64,000 nucleotides of DNA from an uncultured Erythrobacter sp. (GTDB lineage Bacteria; Pseudomonadota; Alphaproteobacteria; Sphingomonadales; Sphingomonadaceae), in NCBI RefSeq assembly GCF_947502395.1, contig NZ_CANMZM010000003.1:710709-774708 (forward strand), written 5' to 3'. Every line of letters starts with the position of its first letter. The first letter of the stretch is position 1. The notes below the pieces were generated by a model, which worked only from the letters and a program-made list of their open reading frames with translations, searched no databases and was not told the origin of the DNA. Position numbers and translations under genes: made by a program. Positions 35,339 to 44,398 of the stretch are shown here, piece after piece.

Positions 35339-36466
35339 ATGGCGCTTACAACGCTCACATATTTGACCACCACCCAATTCGGTTTTGGTGCGCTTGAGCT
35401 TTTGCCCAAGGAAATGAAGAACGCTGGTATCACCAAGCCGTTTATCGCGACTGATGCCGGGCTGGTGCAGGTTGGTATCGTTGATACGGTTAAGGCGGCG
35501 ATGGGCGTAGATTCGGTTGTCTTTGATGAGACCCCCGGCAACCCCACCGAAGAAGCGGTCAAAAAGGCGCTCGCTCTCTACGAGGCCGAAGGATGCGATG
35601 GGATTATCGCGCTAGGCGGTGGTTCTTCAATGGACCTTGGCAAGGCGGTTGGATTGCTTGCAGCATCCGGTGGCCCGCTTGAGCAATATGACCCGCTTCA
35701 AGGCGGCGCGCGCAATATCAAAGGCATGACGCCGCTGATCGCTGTGCCCACCACGTCAGGCACGGGCAGCGAGGTTTCGGTTGGCTTCGTGATCATCCTT
35801 GAAGATGGGCGCAAGATGACCTTTGCGAGTCCGCATTTCATCCCGAAAGCTGCGGTTTGCGATCCGGAACTCACCATGGGCCTGCCGCCGATGATGACAG
35901 CGGCGACCGGTATGGATGCGATCACGCACTGTATTGAGGCGTTTCTCACGCCGAATGTGAACCCTCCTGCAGAAGGCGTTGCCTTGGATGGTCTGTGGCG
36001 CGGAATGCAGTATTTGCCGCGCGCCGTGAAAGATGGATCAGACCGCGATGCGCGCTGGCATATGATGATGTGCTCGACCGAAGGCGCGTTTGCCTTTGTG
36101 AAGGGTTTGGGCGCAGTTCACGCTATGAGCCACGCGGCTGGCCGTATTCGCCGCCTGAACCCGCACCACGGGACATTGAACGCGGTGTTCCTCCCCGAAG
36201 TGCTGCGTTTCAACGAGAGTGAGTGCGGCGAGAAATACGCGCGCCTTCGTCAAGCCATGGGGTTAGAACCGGGCGCTGATATTGCTCAGGCGATTGCCGA
36301 CTTAAATGCCCAAATCGGCATCCCAAGCGGATTGGCCGAAATGGGCATTGTCGAGGACGACATCGCCGAAATGGTCGAATATTCGCTCAAAGACTTGGCT
36401 GCGCGCGGCAATCCACGCCGCGCTTCCGCGGAAGACTTCGAAGCAATGATTCGAGCCTCGATGTGA
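35339..36466 (+). CDS. iron-containing alcohol dehydrogenase
   Basis: 375 residues of the group III alcohol dehydrogenase family. GGGSSMDLGKAVGLL and TTSGTGSEVSVG bind NAD; the metal ligands appear in MDAITHCIEAFL and the HAMSHAAGR and NPHHGTLNAVFLP segments. Substrate cannot be read from sequence. AGAGAGGGATATTTC before ATG gives a modest ribosome site. It is on the same strand as the G3E GTPase; if cotranscribed, it may be a non-zinc alcohol dehydrogenase used when zinc is scarce, which is an inference. Confidence 0.92.
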   Translation: MALTTLTYLTTTQFGFGALELLPKEMKNAGITKPFIATDAGLVQVGIVDTVKAAMGVDSVVFDETPGNPTEEAVKKALALYEAEGCDGIIALGGGSSMDLGKAVGLLAASGGPLEQYDPLQGGARNIKGMTPLIAVPTTSGTGSEVSVGFVIILEDGRKMTFASPHFIPKAAVCDPELTMGLPPMMTAATGMDAITHCIEAFLTPNVNPPAEGVALDGLWRGMQYLPRAVKDGSDRDARWHMMMCSTEGAFAFVKGLGAVHAMSHAAGRIRRLNPHHGTLNAVFLPEVLRFNESECGEKYARLRQAMGLEPGADIAQAIADLNAQIGIPSGLAEMGIVEDDIAEMVEYSLKDLAARGNPRRASAEDFEAMIRASM

Positions 36467-36470
36467 GGAG

Positions 36471-37832
36471 TTATGCGCTTGCCCAGGGTCCCGTAATCGC
36501 AAGGGTCTTGGTCGGCGCATAGGCGTTCACAAACATCGTCTTGCCATCGGGTGAGAAACACGCGCCAGCAGGCTCGGTCTGCACGGTAAGGCGCGCCAGT
36601 TTATAAGGGCGCCCGTCAGGCGTGACCCCGCGCAGGTGGTTGTCGACCACTTCTGTGTATTGGTCTTCGCAGACCACCAAATGCCCATTGGGCGCAACGC
36701 ACAGATTGTCGCCATAATTGAACTGGTCTTCGCTCTCGCTCTCAAAGAACAGTTCAAACCGATCAGGCGCGCCGCCGCGGCCTGGCACAAGGCGAAAGAT
36801 CTGGCCCAGCTTTTTGACACCGCCGCTGGTGGAGCACATGTAAAGCTCACCATCGCCCATATGCAGGCCTTCGCCCCGAGCGATAACCGCCGCGCCCGCC
36901 GTTGCTGCGCGTGTGCGCAGGTCGTTCTTAGGCGCTTCGACATCATCGAGATCAATCCAGCTCACAGCAAAGCTAGTGCCCAAAGGCATTGTGTTCGCGT
37001 CCCAATTGCGCGTGTCAGCGGGACCGTTTTCGATCACCATGGCCTGCAACTTGCCACCTTCGGAAAGCTTGCCGGGCACCTTTGGAATGAAGCGATAAAA
37101 GACCGAGTCGTTCATATCCTCGGTCTGGTAAACATAGCCGGTTTCCGGATCGACGCAGGCGGCTTCGTGGTTGAAACGGCCCATGGCGCGAAGGGGTACA
37201 GGGTCCACCAGGCCCGTCGCTTCACCGGGCACTTCGAAGGTCCAACCGTGATTAACTGCAAGCCCATCGCCAAAACGCTGGCCAGGGCCAGTGGGCGCTT
37301 CTTCACAGGTCAACCAGCTGCCCCAAGGGGTTACGCCGCCCGAGCAATTGCGGATCGTGCCGCCAAGGGTGCGGAATTGGCGTTTCACTTCAAGGGTCTT
37401 AGCGTCGAGCACGATATTGGTGGTGCCACCGGGAGTGATTTCTCCATTCCAAGTGCCATAGCCTTTGGCGATCGGACCGCCTGGGCCATCAGTCGGGATA
37501 AGCTCGTGGTTGCGCACCAGAGCGATCTCGCCATTGCCGATATCGAGGCAGCCCATACCGTCGGCTTTGTCAGGAACGGTGCCGCCATCGCTCATCGCAT
37601 CGCCAAGGCTTGAAAGGACGCGGTAGGAAAAACCCTCTGGTAAATCGAGAATGCCATTGGGATCCTGAACCAAGGGGCCGTAGTCAGTGAAGCTCGAAAC
37701 AGAGCCGGTGCTGGCCGAGGCGAGTCCAGCGCCTCTGGTTGAACACCCGCTTGCGATGAGAGCCGCGAAGGCGCTGCTTGTGGCGGTGAGGAATTGGCGA
37801 CGATTGCCATTTGTGTTCAGCATTTGTGACAT
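36471..37832 (-). CDS. PhoX/DUF839-family phosphatase, Tat lipoprotein
   Basis: About 453 residues; ATG codons at 37844, 37832 and 37823 are all possible and the choice is uncertain. NRRQFLTATSSAFAALIASGC is a twin-arginine signal with a lipobox cysteine. The body is DUF839 (PhoX-like beta propeller): GYGTWNGEITPGGTTN, GSWLTCEEAPTGPG and NPDGHLVVCEDQY-type repeats. PhoX phosphatases use iron and calcium and act in the periplasm; related proteins have other roles. The gene stands alone, converging on the alcohol dehydrogenase. Confidence 0.85.
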   Translation of the reverse strand: MSQMLNTNGNRRQFLTATSSAFAALIASGCSTRGAGLASASTGSVSSFTDYGPLVQDPNGILDLPEGFSYRVLSSLGDAMSDGGTVPDKADGMGCLDIGNGEIALVRNHELIPTDGPGGPIAKGYGTWNGEITPGGTTNIVLDAKTLEVKRQFRTLGGTIRNCSGGVTPWGSWLTCEEAPTGPGQRFGDGLAVNHGWTFEVPGEATGLVDPVPLRAMGRFNHEAACVDPETGYVYQTEDMNDSVFYRFIPKVPGKLSEGGKLQAMVIENGPADTRNWDANTMPLGTSFAVSWIDLDDVEAPKNDLRTRAATAGAAVIARGEGLHMGDGELYMCSTSGGVKKLGQIFRLVPGRGGAPDRFELFFESESEDQFNYGDNLCVAPNGHLVVCEDQYTEVVDNHLRGVTPDGRPYKLARLTVQTEPAGACFSPDGKTMFVNAYAPTKTLAITGPWASA

Positions 37833-37942
37833 GTTCTGGAGCATCCCCTATCTACGCTAACAATATGGGATTGGATGAAGACAATTGCACGACAATTTGC
37901 GACTAATCCCCGCCAATCTGCGACAATTCTTGTTGGCCCCAT

Positions 37943-38566
37943 CTAGCCTGGGCGCGAATCCCATAATCGATAGAATACCCCGCCTTCGTCATAACCCGTC
38001 AGTTCGAGGACCCCGCTGACCGTGATCACATTGGTACGATCTGTGTCGAAGGGGATGGAGGCCATCACCTCGATGAATTGCATCGGCGCCGCGTGAAAGT
38101 GGAATGGGCAGCCCGGCGGATATCCAAGAAGAACAAAACGCTTTTGCTTTGAGCCCACCTGGAGCGGGTCCATCCAGCCAGACACTTTGATCCGCTTACC
38201 TTCAAGAGCGCGCTGCTCCCGCGTGAAGAGCGGGTAGGAGACCAGATAGCCGGCCTCATCAGTGCGAGTGACTTCTTTTGCTGCCTCCAAAAGCGACCAT
38301 GAGGTGCCGCCGGCTGGGGTGGGCGCAGGCTTCCAAATGTCCTCAATTGCAGCGCCTTGCTTGGGATCAGGCGGATTGGCCAAGTCATTGAGTGCAGAGC
38401 CAGAAGCCCTTGCTTTCGCCTGATTGACTACGGAGACGGATTTTGGAGTTGCGTCAGTCTCACTGGCGAAGTGTAGGAATGTTTGGACGCCGACAAGGGT
38501 CAGGGCAGCCAAAATGCCGACCCGCCAAGTTACCATTTTGAGTGTATCACTTTTCTTCATTCTCAA
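37943..38566 (-). CDS. DUF3299 family protein
   Basis: 207 residues. One N-terminal membrane segment (VTWRVGILAALTLVGVQTFLHFA) is followed by a periplasmic domain with GKRIKVSGWMDPLQ, FVLLGYPPGCPFH and MQFIEVMASIPFDTD, which fit DUF3299. It is the last gene of a three-gene operon (4-base overlap) behind an ABC permease with histidine-rich loops. I recall similar ABC/DUF3299 groups in a zinc-regulated locus of Pseudomonas, not verified here; a role in metal-linked export or protein metalation is inferred. Confidence 0.75.
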   Translation of the reverse strand: MRMKKSDTLKMVTWRVGILAALTLVGVQTFLHFASETDATPKSVSVVNQAKARASGSALNDLANPPDPKQGAAIEDIWKPAPTPAGGTSWSLLEAAKEVTRTDEAGYLVSYPLFTREQRALEGKRIKVSGWMDPLQVGSKQKRFVLLGYPPGCPFHFHAAPMQFIEVMASIPFDTDRTNVITVSGVLELTGYDEGGVFYRLWDSRPG

Positions 38567-39822
38567 CTTCTTGCCAATACGCGCGCTGGGTCAATCCTGT
38601 ACACTTGGGCAGCAGGGATCAAGGCGGCCAAGGCACCGATTGCGATGACAGCAAGGATCAAGAATGCCTCTCCCGATACCGGCGCCCATGCGGTTAGCCC
38701 AAGATCGGTCAAAGTCGCAAATTGGCTTCGCACAATCCCAATAAGGGCATGTGCGCCGATCCATCCGGCGACTGCGCCCACTGCCGCCGCGATCACCCCT
38801 TCCAGAATTACCGTTGCGAAGACCTGAATGGGAGAGGCTCCCATCACCCGCAACAACGCCAGGTCACCTTCGCGCCCGCGCGCCATATTGAGGAGCGCCA
38901 CAAAGATGGCAAGCCCGCCGGTCGCAGCGAGCAGCCACGCAAAGACGCGAATGCCTTCAATGCTTGCGTCTAGCAGTTCCAGCAGCCGTGCGGTTTCAAT
39001 CGCAGGGACTGCGGCTTGCATCTCAGTCAGTCGGTTGACCATGGCTGGCACGCGAATGGCGGCCGATGCATTGCGGTATGTGACCAGCAGAGCGGTTAGG
39101 TCCGGTTCAAGGCTGGGTATATGGGATTGAGGCGCGCTAGCATTTGTTGTTTCGCCGTTATCATGGTCATGGCTCTCTTGATCTTCTTCAAGGTGGTCAT
39201 GGGAAATCCCGTGCACGTCCCATACGCTTTCGACCGATGTGAGGATGAGGCGGTCCGCGACCGTTCCGCTTGGTGCCAGAATGCCCACGGTTTCAAACGG
39301 AGCATGGTCGTGCCCTTGTCCATCACCATTTCCGTTCGCGAACCCATGATTACCGATAAACCTCTGACCCAGTTGCGCACCGGTTTCTTCCGCCACTCTT
39401 GAACCAATCACCGCCTGCATAGGACCATCGAATTGAGCCCCCTCGGCCAATTCCAGACTATAGCTTTGCGCAAATGTTGCGTCGGTTCCAACGATCCGAA
39501 ATCCGCGGAAATTGTCGCCAAGCGCCAGCGGGACCACGCGCGAAACGGCAGGGTTGCTTCGCAGCCTATCGAGGCTGTTATGGGGAATATTGCCTGTCGG
39601 CTGATCGATGTGAAAGATGCTCGAGAGGATTAGCTGCAAAGGCGATCCCTTCGCGCCCACCACAAGGTCTACACCAGCGGCATCGCGCTCAAGCCGCTCG
39701 CGCGCTTGCTCACCGAATTGCAGGAGCAATACGAGCATCGCGACCGAAATGGCGAGCAGGAGCACATTCAGTGCCGTGGTCAGTGGCCGGTCACGCAAAT
39801 AGGCAAGGGCAAGCGATATCAT
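38563..39822 (-). CDS. ABC permease (FtsX/MacB type) with HDH-rich periplasmic loop
   Basis: 419 residues with the FtsX-like layout: an N-terminal helix (LTTALNVLLLAISVAMLVLLL), a large periplasmic domain, and three C-terminal helices (FAWLLAATGGLAIFVALLN, VILEGVIAAAVGAVAGWIG, AFLILAVIAIGALAALIP). The periplasmic part has two clusters rich in histidine and acids, GHDHAPF and a segment near residue 215 with HDH twice, which look like metal-binding loops. It lies between the ATPase and the DUF3299 gene with 4-base overlaps on both sides. Confidence 0.88.
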   Translation of the reverse strand: MISLALAYLRDRPLTTALNVLLLAISVAMLVLLLQFGEQARERLERDAAGVDLVVGAKGSPLQLILSSIFHIDQPTGNIPHNSLDRLRSNPAVSRVVPLALGDNFRGFRIVGTDATFAQSYSLELAEGAQFDGPMQAVIGSRVAEETGAQLGQRFIGNHGFANGNGDGQGHDHAPFETVGILAPSGTVADRLILTSVESVWDVHGISHDHLEEDQESHDHDNGETTNASAPQSHIPSLEPDLTALLVTYRNASAAIRVPAMVNRLTEMQAAVPAIETARLLELLDASIEGIRVFAWLLAATGGLAIFVALLNMARGREGDLALLRVMGASPIQVFATVILEGVIAAAVGAVAGWIGAHALIGIVRSQFATLTDLGLTAWAPVSGEAFLILAVIAIGALAALIPAAQVYRIDPARVLARS

Positions 39823-40448
39823 CCTGTCACCTTCCCATTTTCAAGCATCAGTGTGCGACCGAACTGCGAGGTTAGCCGATCATCATGCGTTGCAATCAAA
39901 AGACTTGCACCAGCGCTGCGAGCCGCCTCGATCAGCATTTCAGCAACAACCTTTGTGTTGCCCTTATCAAGCGCGGAGGTTGGCTCATCTGCGATCAAGA
40001 GCTTGGGTGAGACTACCAATGCCCGCGCAATGGCGGCGCGCTGTGCTTCACCTTGACTCAGCTCAAAGGGGCGCGCCTTCGCGCGATGATTGATGCCCAA
40101 TTGTTCAAGAGTTTCATCGACTTTTGCCGCGTTTTGGACACCATTAGCGAGTCTTTGTGCCAGCAATAAATTGGCACGCACGTTTAGTGCGGACACCAGT
40201 CGTAGGGTCTGAAAGATAATGCCTATATGAGCCTTGCGGACCCCATCGTGCACTGGCTGATCACCTAAGGTGACTGTGCCGCTATCCGGCGTTTGCAACC
40301 CGCAAATGACGTTGAGAAGGCTCGACTTGCCAGACCCTGATGCTCCCAAGAGTAGCGCTTGTTCACCAGAATCGAGCACTAGGCTCACATCTCTCAATAC
40401 ACGCGTATCGCCATAGGAAAGACCAATGCCAGACACTTCAAGTTGCAT
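39819..40448 (-). CDS. ABC transporter ATP-binding protein, LolD-like
   Basis: 209 residues with Walker A LLGASGSGKSSLLN, the signature LSQGEAQRAAIARAL and Walker B LLIADEPTSALD, and the LolD/MacB-type length. It powers the adjacent FtsX-type permease, probably as a mechanotransmitter rather than a channel. It is the first gene of the ABC-permease-DUF3299 operon. The 261-base spacer to the divergent MerC-type gene holds its promoter. Confidence 0.92.
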   Translation of the reverse strand: MQLEVSGIGLSYGDTRVLRDVSLVLDSGEQALLLGASGSGKSSLLNVICGLQTPDSGTVTLGDQPVHDGVRKAHIGIIFQTLRLVSALNVRANLLLAQRLANGVQNAAKVDETLEQLGINHRAKARPFELSQGEAQRAAIARALVVSPKLLIADEPTSALDKGNTKVVAEMLIEAARSAGASLLIATHDDRLTSQFGRTLMLENGKVTG

Positions 40449-40582
40449 GGTCAGCTGGTCCGATTCGTCACTGTGGGTGAAATGGAAGGATGAATCATAG
40501 GTGCATGGGTTCGCTCATCGCGCGGAAATAATAGGGGGCAAAGCGCAATTTGCAACGCGCTCTCCGGTGAGTTCAGACATAC

Positions 40583-40612
40583 TTGGGGTGGCATTCTTGG
40601 GGGTGGCATTTC
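40583..40612. repeat. tandem direct repeat in the ABC/MerC spacer
   Basis: TTGGGGTGGCATTC (40583-40596) is followed at once by TTGGGGGTGGCATTTC (40597-40612), two copies that differ by two inserted bases. It could be a regulator site or a chance duplication. Confidence 0.6.
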
Positions 40613-40648
40613 TGGCCGCCTTCCTTCACAGGGTCACCATTAGCGATT

Positions 40649-40686
40649 GACGCTCGTCCGCTTGCCTCATAAGGACGGGCGTCTTT
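40649..40686 (+). terminator. attenuator-like hairpin before MerC-type gene
   Basis: GACGCTCGTCC (40649-40659) pairs with GGACGGGCGTC (40673-40683) through 11 base pairs with one T-G, followed by TTT. It lies 8 bases before the Zur-like site. Whether it terminates or protects the transcript cannot be told. Confidence 0.45.
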
Positions 40687-40693
40687 GCTAACG

Positions 40694-40713
40694 GATGTTA
40701 CAACATATCATGG
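40694..40713. promoter_or_regulatory. Zur-like operator overlapping the MerC-type start
   Basis: GATGTTACAACATATCATGG contains the perfect dyad ATGTT-AC-AACAT and matches the site before the G3E GTPase at 16 of 20 bases. It covers the probable start codon (ATG 40710), so repressor binding would directly block initiation. Zur is the best guess for the factor. Confidence 0.55.
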
Positions 40714-41066
40714 AGCTTACTGTCAAAAGCGATAGTGCCGCAACTGCGCTCAGCGCCTTGTGCATTCTGCACTGCCTCGCTTTGCCTCTGCTAGCGAGCA
40801 CGATGCCTTTCCTGACGGTTGTTGCTCATGCAGAATGGTTGCACTGGCTGTTTGCTGGGCTTGCGGCGATTATTTCGGCTAGCGTTCCGTTCCGCGATGT
40901 ATTGGCCCGAACGGCGAGCTTTCTGGTCCCAGCTGGGCTTGGGATCACATTCTTGGTTGCAGGCCTTTTCGCCGAAACGCTCGGCACAAGTGAAACCATC
41001 CTCACCGTTATCGGCGGGCTTTTGGTCGCCTTTGCGCATGTCCGCCGCATTATCGTGCATCGTTGA
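40710..41066 (+). CDS. MerC-type small membrane protein
   Basis: 118 residues from ATG 40710. A start at 40695 would read through the operator-like dyad and is less likely; no ribosome site is seen for either, so the message may be leaderless. Four membrane helices, with a CxxxC-like pair in the first (ALSALCILHCLALPLLA), fit the MerC family, which moves mercuric ions in known cases but is also found without mer genes. The zinc-type operator and neighbours suggest a metal other than mercury, which is an inference. The stop overlaps the next start (TTGA). Confidence 0.8.
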   Translation: MELTVKSDSAATALSALCILHCLALPLLASTMPFLTVVAHAEWLHWLFAGLAAIISASVPFRDVLARTASFLVPAGLGITFLVAGLFAETLGTSETILTVIGGLLVAFAHVRRIIVHR

Positions 41067-42067
41067 GCACCAATTTGAACAGCGGTATTCCTCGGCTCTT
41101 AGTTCTTGGCACCGGAGGAACAATTGCCGGTAGCACGGCTAGCGCAACGGGTGGCTCATATGCAGCAGGCGGACTTAGCTTAACCTCGATGCTTGGCGAC
41201 TTGGCTGGGCTTGAGCTTTCTGCTGACCTCATTCCCAAACCCATCGCGCAAATCGGCTCGCAGGACATGGGCTGGGATGTGTGGGATGCGCTGCATAAAG
41301 AGATTGTTGCGGCGCAAAGTTATCCTGAAATCGACGGGGTGCTTGTCACCCACGGCACTGATACGGCTGAAGAAACCGCATATCTCCTTGATCTCACACT
41401 AGCGGTGGACAAGCCGGTGGTGCTCATCGGCGCAATGCGGCCAGCAGGCGCGGTTGGGGCCGATGGGATGCGCAATTTCGCCAATGCGGTGCGGGTGGCT
41501 TCTGACCCGGATGCCAGTGGGCGAGGTCCGCTACTGGTGATGGGCGACACGGTGTTTGCGGCCAAAGATGTGCGGAAGGCGGCAACCTCCAGCATTGATG
41601 CTTTCAAAGGCTATCCAAGGGGGCCTGTTGCGCGGGTAACGCCGTCCAGCCTTGATTGGTTTGGCGGTGCGACGCGCAAGGGTGAGTTTGCGCGATACCA
41701 GTGGCCCGAGGCTCTACCGCGTATTGCAATCCTGACAGCGGGTGCAGGGATGGATGCAAAGCCAGTGGAGGCGCTCTTGAGCATTGGCTGCAAAGGCATT
41801 GTGCTTGCCGGAATGGGGCAGGGTAATGCGCCCGAATGCGTGCTTGATGCGTTGGGGGAAGCGGTGAAGAGCGGCGTGCCTGTCGTGCGATCAGCGCGCG
41901 TCGATGAAGGGCTGGTCGACCGCAATGTCGAGGTTGACGACGATGCCTATGGCTTTGTGGCGGGCCGCGCGCTTGGTCCTGCCAAGGCGCGCATCTTGCT
42001 CATGGTGCTCCTCGCAAATGGGGTGAGCGACAGAAGCGAAATTCAGGCCGCATTTGACCGCGGTTGA
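41063..42067 (+). CDS. asparaginase
   Basis: 334 residues from TTG 41063, overlapping the MerC-type stop as TTGA, which suggests translational coupling. The enzyme hydrolyses asparagine (sometimes glutamine) to the acid and ammonia. TGGTIAGS carries the first catalytic threonine, and VTHGTDTAEETAYLL the second Thr-Asp-Lys group (the Lys is in VLIGAMRPA context). No signal peptide, so cytoplasmic type I-like. It probably shares the transcript of the MerC-type gene. Confidence 0.92.
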   Translation: MSTNLNSGIPRLLVLGTGGTIAGSTASATGGSYAAGGLSLTSMLGDLAGLELSADLIPKPIAQIGSQDMGWDVWDALHKEIVAAQSYPEIDGVLVTHGTDTAEETAYLLDLTLAVDKPVVLIGAMRPAGAVGADGMRNFANAVRVASDPDASGRGPLLVMGDTVFAAKDVRKAATSSIDAFKGYPRGPVARVTPSSLDWFGGATRKGEFARYQWPEALPRIAILTAGAGMDAKPVEALLSIGCKGIVLAGMGQGNAPECVLDALGEAVKSGVPVVRSARVDEGLVDRNVEVDDDAYGFVAGRALGPAKARILLMVLLANGVSDRSEIQAAFDRG

Positions 42068-42075
42068 TGCGTTGC

Positions 42076-42105
42076 TCGCGGCCCACACCAGAGTGCAGGC
42101 CGCGA
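42076..42105. terminator. bidirectional hairpin between convergent genes
   Basis: TCGCGGCC (42076-42083) pairs with GGCCGCGA (42098-42105) with a 14-base loop, between the asparaginase stop and the dehydrogenase stop. There is no T run on either side. Confidence 0.5.
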
Positions 42106-42119
42106 ACACCTAGTTCCAA

Positions 42120-43232
42120 TTAACCCCAAGGCGTGACGAGGTACTTCTCGCCCGTTTTCATCTGACGATAATCAAGGATCGCCTCCTTGGTCAGCATGCC
42201 TTCAAGATCAACTTTCGCCTTGTAGCTAGACGCAAATGTGGTGCCCAGGTTCTCGAGAACGCGGGTACGCATACGCACAACTGTTTCCATGCCAGCCTTA
42301 GCAAGGAATGGGGTGAGCAGCCATCCAGCGACACACCATTGGAGGCCATAAGACGGCGTCAGAATGGTTGGGTTCTGGAGGTCCAGACGGCCATATTGAT
42401 ACATCTTCTTGTCTTGGTTCGAGCCGTAGCGTGAGTATTCATCCATTTGGCTCGCCGCGACCTGCTCCATGGCTTTGAGGACGGTGTCAGTGTTCTGGCC
42501 GCCGCCAATCGGGTCGAAGCCAAGGAAGGCACCTGTTTCGGCAATCGCTGCACGAAGTTGCTTCATGTAATCATCGTCAGATGAGTTCACGACATACTTT
42601 GCGCCTTGTGATTTCAACAGGTCCACATGCTCTTGGCGACGCACGATATTGACGAGCTTGAGGCCGTCTTCCTGACAGATCTTGTTGAGCATTTGGCCAA
42701 GGTTTGAGGCGGCTGCCAAGTGGATGATCGCATCGTGGCCTTCCATCTTCGCGGTCTCGACAAAGCCAAGCGCGGTCATCGGGTTCACAAAGGAAGACGC
42801 GCCTGTCTCGCTCGAATGATCGCCCAGCGGTAAGCACATCATCGCATCGGCGATGGCATATTGGCTAAATGCATGGCCCGGTACGCAAGCAACGCGTTGG
42901 CCCATAAGCGCTTTTGCCATATCGCTATCGCCCGTGGCGACCACGGTGCCCGCACCTTCGTTGCCCGCTTCCAGACGCTGACCATGACGGCCGCGCTGAC
43001 CGGAGAGGAAGGGCTCAGGCATGTCAGCGACAACTTTGCCAGTTGAGTATTCGGCGTTTTCAAAGTCAGCGGCGCTGGTCAGGATCGCAAGGTCCGACGG
43101 GTTGATAGGTGCTGCTTCCATTTTGACCAGAACTTGGTTGCCCTTGGGCTCTGGGAAGGTCTCTTCGCTCACTTCGAGGGTGAGTTTGCCTTCTGCTGTA
43201 AGCGTCGTGAACAGCTGTTTACCGGTGGTCAT
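42120..43232 (-). CDS. zinc-binding-type dehydrogenase (MDR superfamily)
   Basis: 370 residues of the medium-chain dehydrogenase/reductase superfamily, closest to quinone-oxidoreductase-like members. The GroES-like domain has VLVKMEAAPINPSDLAIL and the EGAGTVVATGDSDMAKALMGQRVA turn. The Rossmann domain has DAIIHLAAASNLGQMLNKICQ in place of the usual GxGxxG. The catalytic zinc cysteine cluster is not seen, so zinc is probably absent. Substrate is unknown. It follows the fmt-truA group by 21 bases on the same strand. Confidence 0.88.
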   Translation of the reverse strand: MTTGKQLFTTLTAEGKLTLEVSEETFPEPKGNQVLVKMEAAPINPSDLAILTSAADFENAEYSTGKVVADMPEPFLSGQRGRHGQRLEAGNEGAGTVVATGDSDMAKALMGQRVACVPGHAFSQYAIADAMMCLPLGDHSSETGASSFVNPMTALGFVETAKMEGHDAIIHLAAASNLGQMLNKICQEDGLKLVNIVRRQEHVDLLKSQGAKYVVNSSDDDYMKQLRAAIAETGAFLGFDPIGGGQNTDTVLKAMEQVAASQMDEYSRYGSNQDKKMYQYGRLDLQNPTILTPSYGLQWCVAGWLLTPFLAKAGMETVVRMRTRVLENLGTTFASSYKAKVDLEGMLTKEAILDYRQMKTGEKYLVTPWG

Positions 43233-43253
43233 AAGTCTCTCTCCAATGTGGGA

Positions 43254-43643
43254 TTATTCGGTCGGTTTCTGGTCTGGGTGCTCTCTGGGTGAGAGCTCAA
43301 GAATGGTGGCCATTGTAGCCCAGACCGCGAGTGTGGGTTGCAATTTGGGAACTTTGGTGAGCGAAAACCACTCTTCCGCCAGTTGCGGCAGAAAATAAAT
43401 TGCGATGGCCGTGCTTAAGACGCTGAACAAAGTAAAATCACTGAGCGCTATGGATTGGATCATCATGACGATAAGCGCGCTGATGACGAGCAAAGCCACA
43501 AAGTCGAAGATGGGCAAGTTTTCACCTCCCACCAGAACAAAGCCAAGCACCGCGCCAAAAACAATGTTCAGCGCGTTCAGTCCAGCGCGATAATCGCCGT
43601 CGGTCATTCTCGAATTGGTGGGAAACTTGTACCAATTGGCCAT
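43254..43643 (-). CDS. small membrane protein
   Basis: 129 residues with three hydrophobic segments (LNALNIVFGAVLGFVLVGG, FDFVALLVISALIVMMIQ, FSVLSTAIAIYFLPQ). It overlaps truA by 1 base (TGATG) and so belongs to the fmt-truA operon. I recognise no named family. Confidence 0.75.
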   Translation of the reverse strand: MANWYKFPTNSRMTDGDYRAGLNALNIVFGAVLGFVLVGGENLPIFDFVALLVISALIVMMIQSIALSDFTLFSVLSTAIAIYFLPQLAEEWFSLTKVPKLQPTLAVWATMATILELSPREHPDQKPTE

Positions 43644-44398
43644 CAGATGCCGTGCTCCTCTGGATAAATCGCCTCTACGAAATAGAGACCATGTGGCGGC
43701 GCGTTAAGCCCTAATTCTTGGCGATCTTTTGCCGCTAGGGCACGGCCGATTTGCGCCTCGTCCCACGTGCCTTGGCCCACCAATTTGAGGCATCCGACCA
43801 TGGACCGAACCTGATGGTGAAGGAAGCTTCGGGCGTGTGCATAGATTCGCAATTCATCGCCCTCGCGCTCCACATCAAGCCGGTCCAAGGTCTTCACCGG
43901 ATCATTCGATTGGCAATGGGCAGAGCGAAAAGTGGTGAAGTCATGAAGCCCCACAAGGCTTTGCGCGGCGCGGTGCATCGCCTCTGCGTCGAGGGGCTGG
44001 GCGACATGCCACACTTGGTTCTTGGCAAAAGTCAGCGGCGCACGGCGGTTGCAAATGCGATAGACATATCGCCGCTCCACACAGCTAAACCGCGCGTGCC
44101 AATCATCGGGCACGATCTGGCAATCAAGGATCGCAATAGGATGAGGGCGAAGATGCGCATTGATCGCTTCGGACAGGCGGAACGGGTCGATATCTTTCTC
44201 AAGGTCAACATGGGATCGCATAGCCAGCGCATGAACGCCCGCGTCTGTCCGTCCAGCGCTATGCAGGGTAATGTCCTCACCCGTAATCCTGTGCAGCGCA
44301 TCCTCGATCGACTGCTGCACAGAAGGCCCATGCTTCTGCCGCTGGAGTCCGTGGAACGGTGTCCCGTCAAATTCTATGGTGAGCGCGTAACGGGTCAC
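43643..44398 (-). CDS. truA: tRNA pseudouridine synthase A
   Basis: 251 residues. TruA makes pseudouridine at positions 38-40 of many tRNAs. [18 protein letters not shown] starts the protein, [18 protein letters not shown] holds the catalytic Asp, and [13 protein letters not shown] and [13 protein letters not shown] are in the C-terminal part. It overlaps fmt by 4 bases and is coupled to it. Confidence 0.96.
   Translation of the reverse strand: MTRYALTIEFDGTPFHGLQRQKHGPSVQQSIEDALHRITGEDITLHSAGRTDAGVHALAMRSHVDLEKDIDPFRLSEAINAHLRPHPIAILDCQIVPDDWHARFSCVERRYVYRICNRRAPLTFAKNQVWHVAQPLDAEAMHRAAQSLVGLHDFTTFRSAHCQSNDPVKTLDRLDVEREGDELRIYAHARSFLHHQVRSMVGCLKLVGQGTWDEAQIGRALAAKDRQELGLNAPPHGLYFVEAIYPEEHGI

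Noticed and set aside
40695..40709. MerC-type start at ATG 40695
   Set aside because: It would code part of the operator-like dyad and adds five residues not expected before the first helix; not fully excluded.
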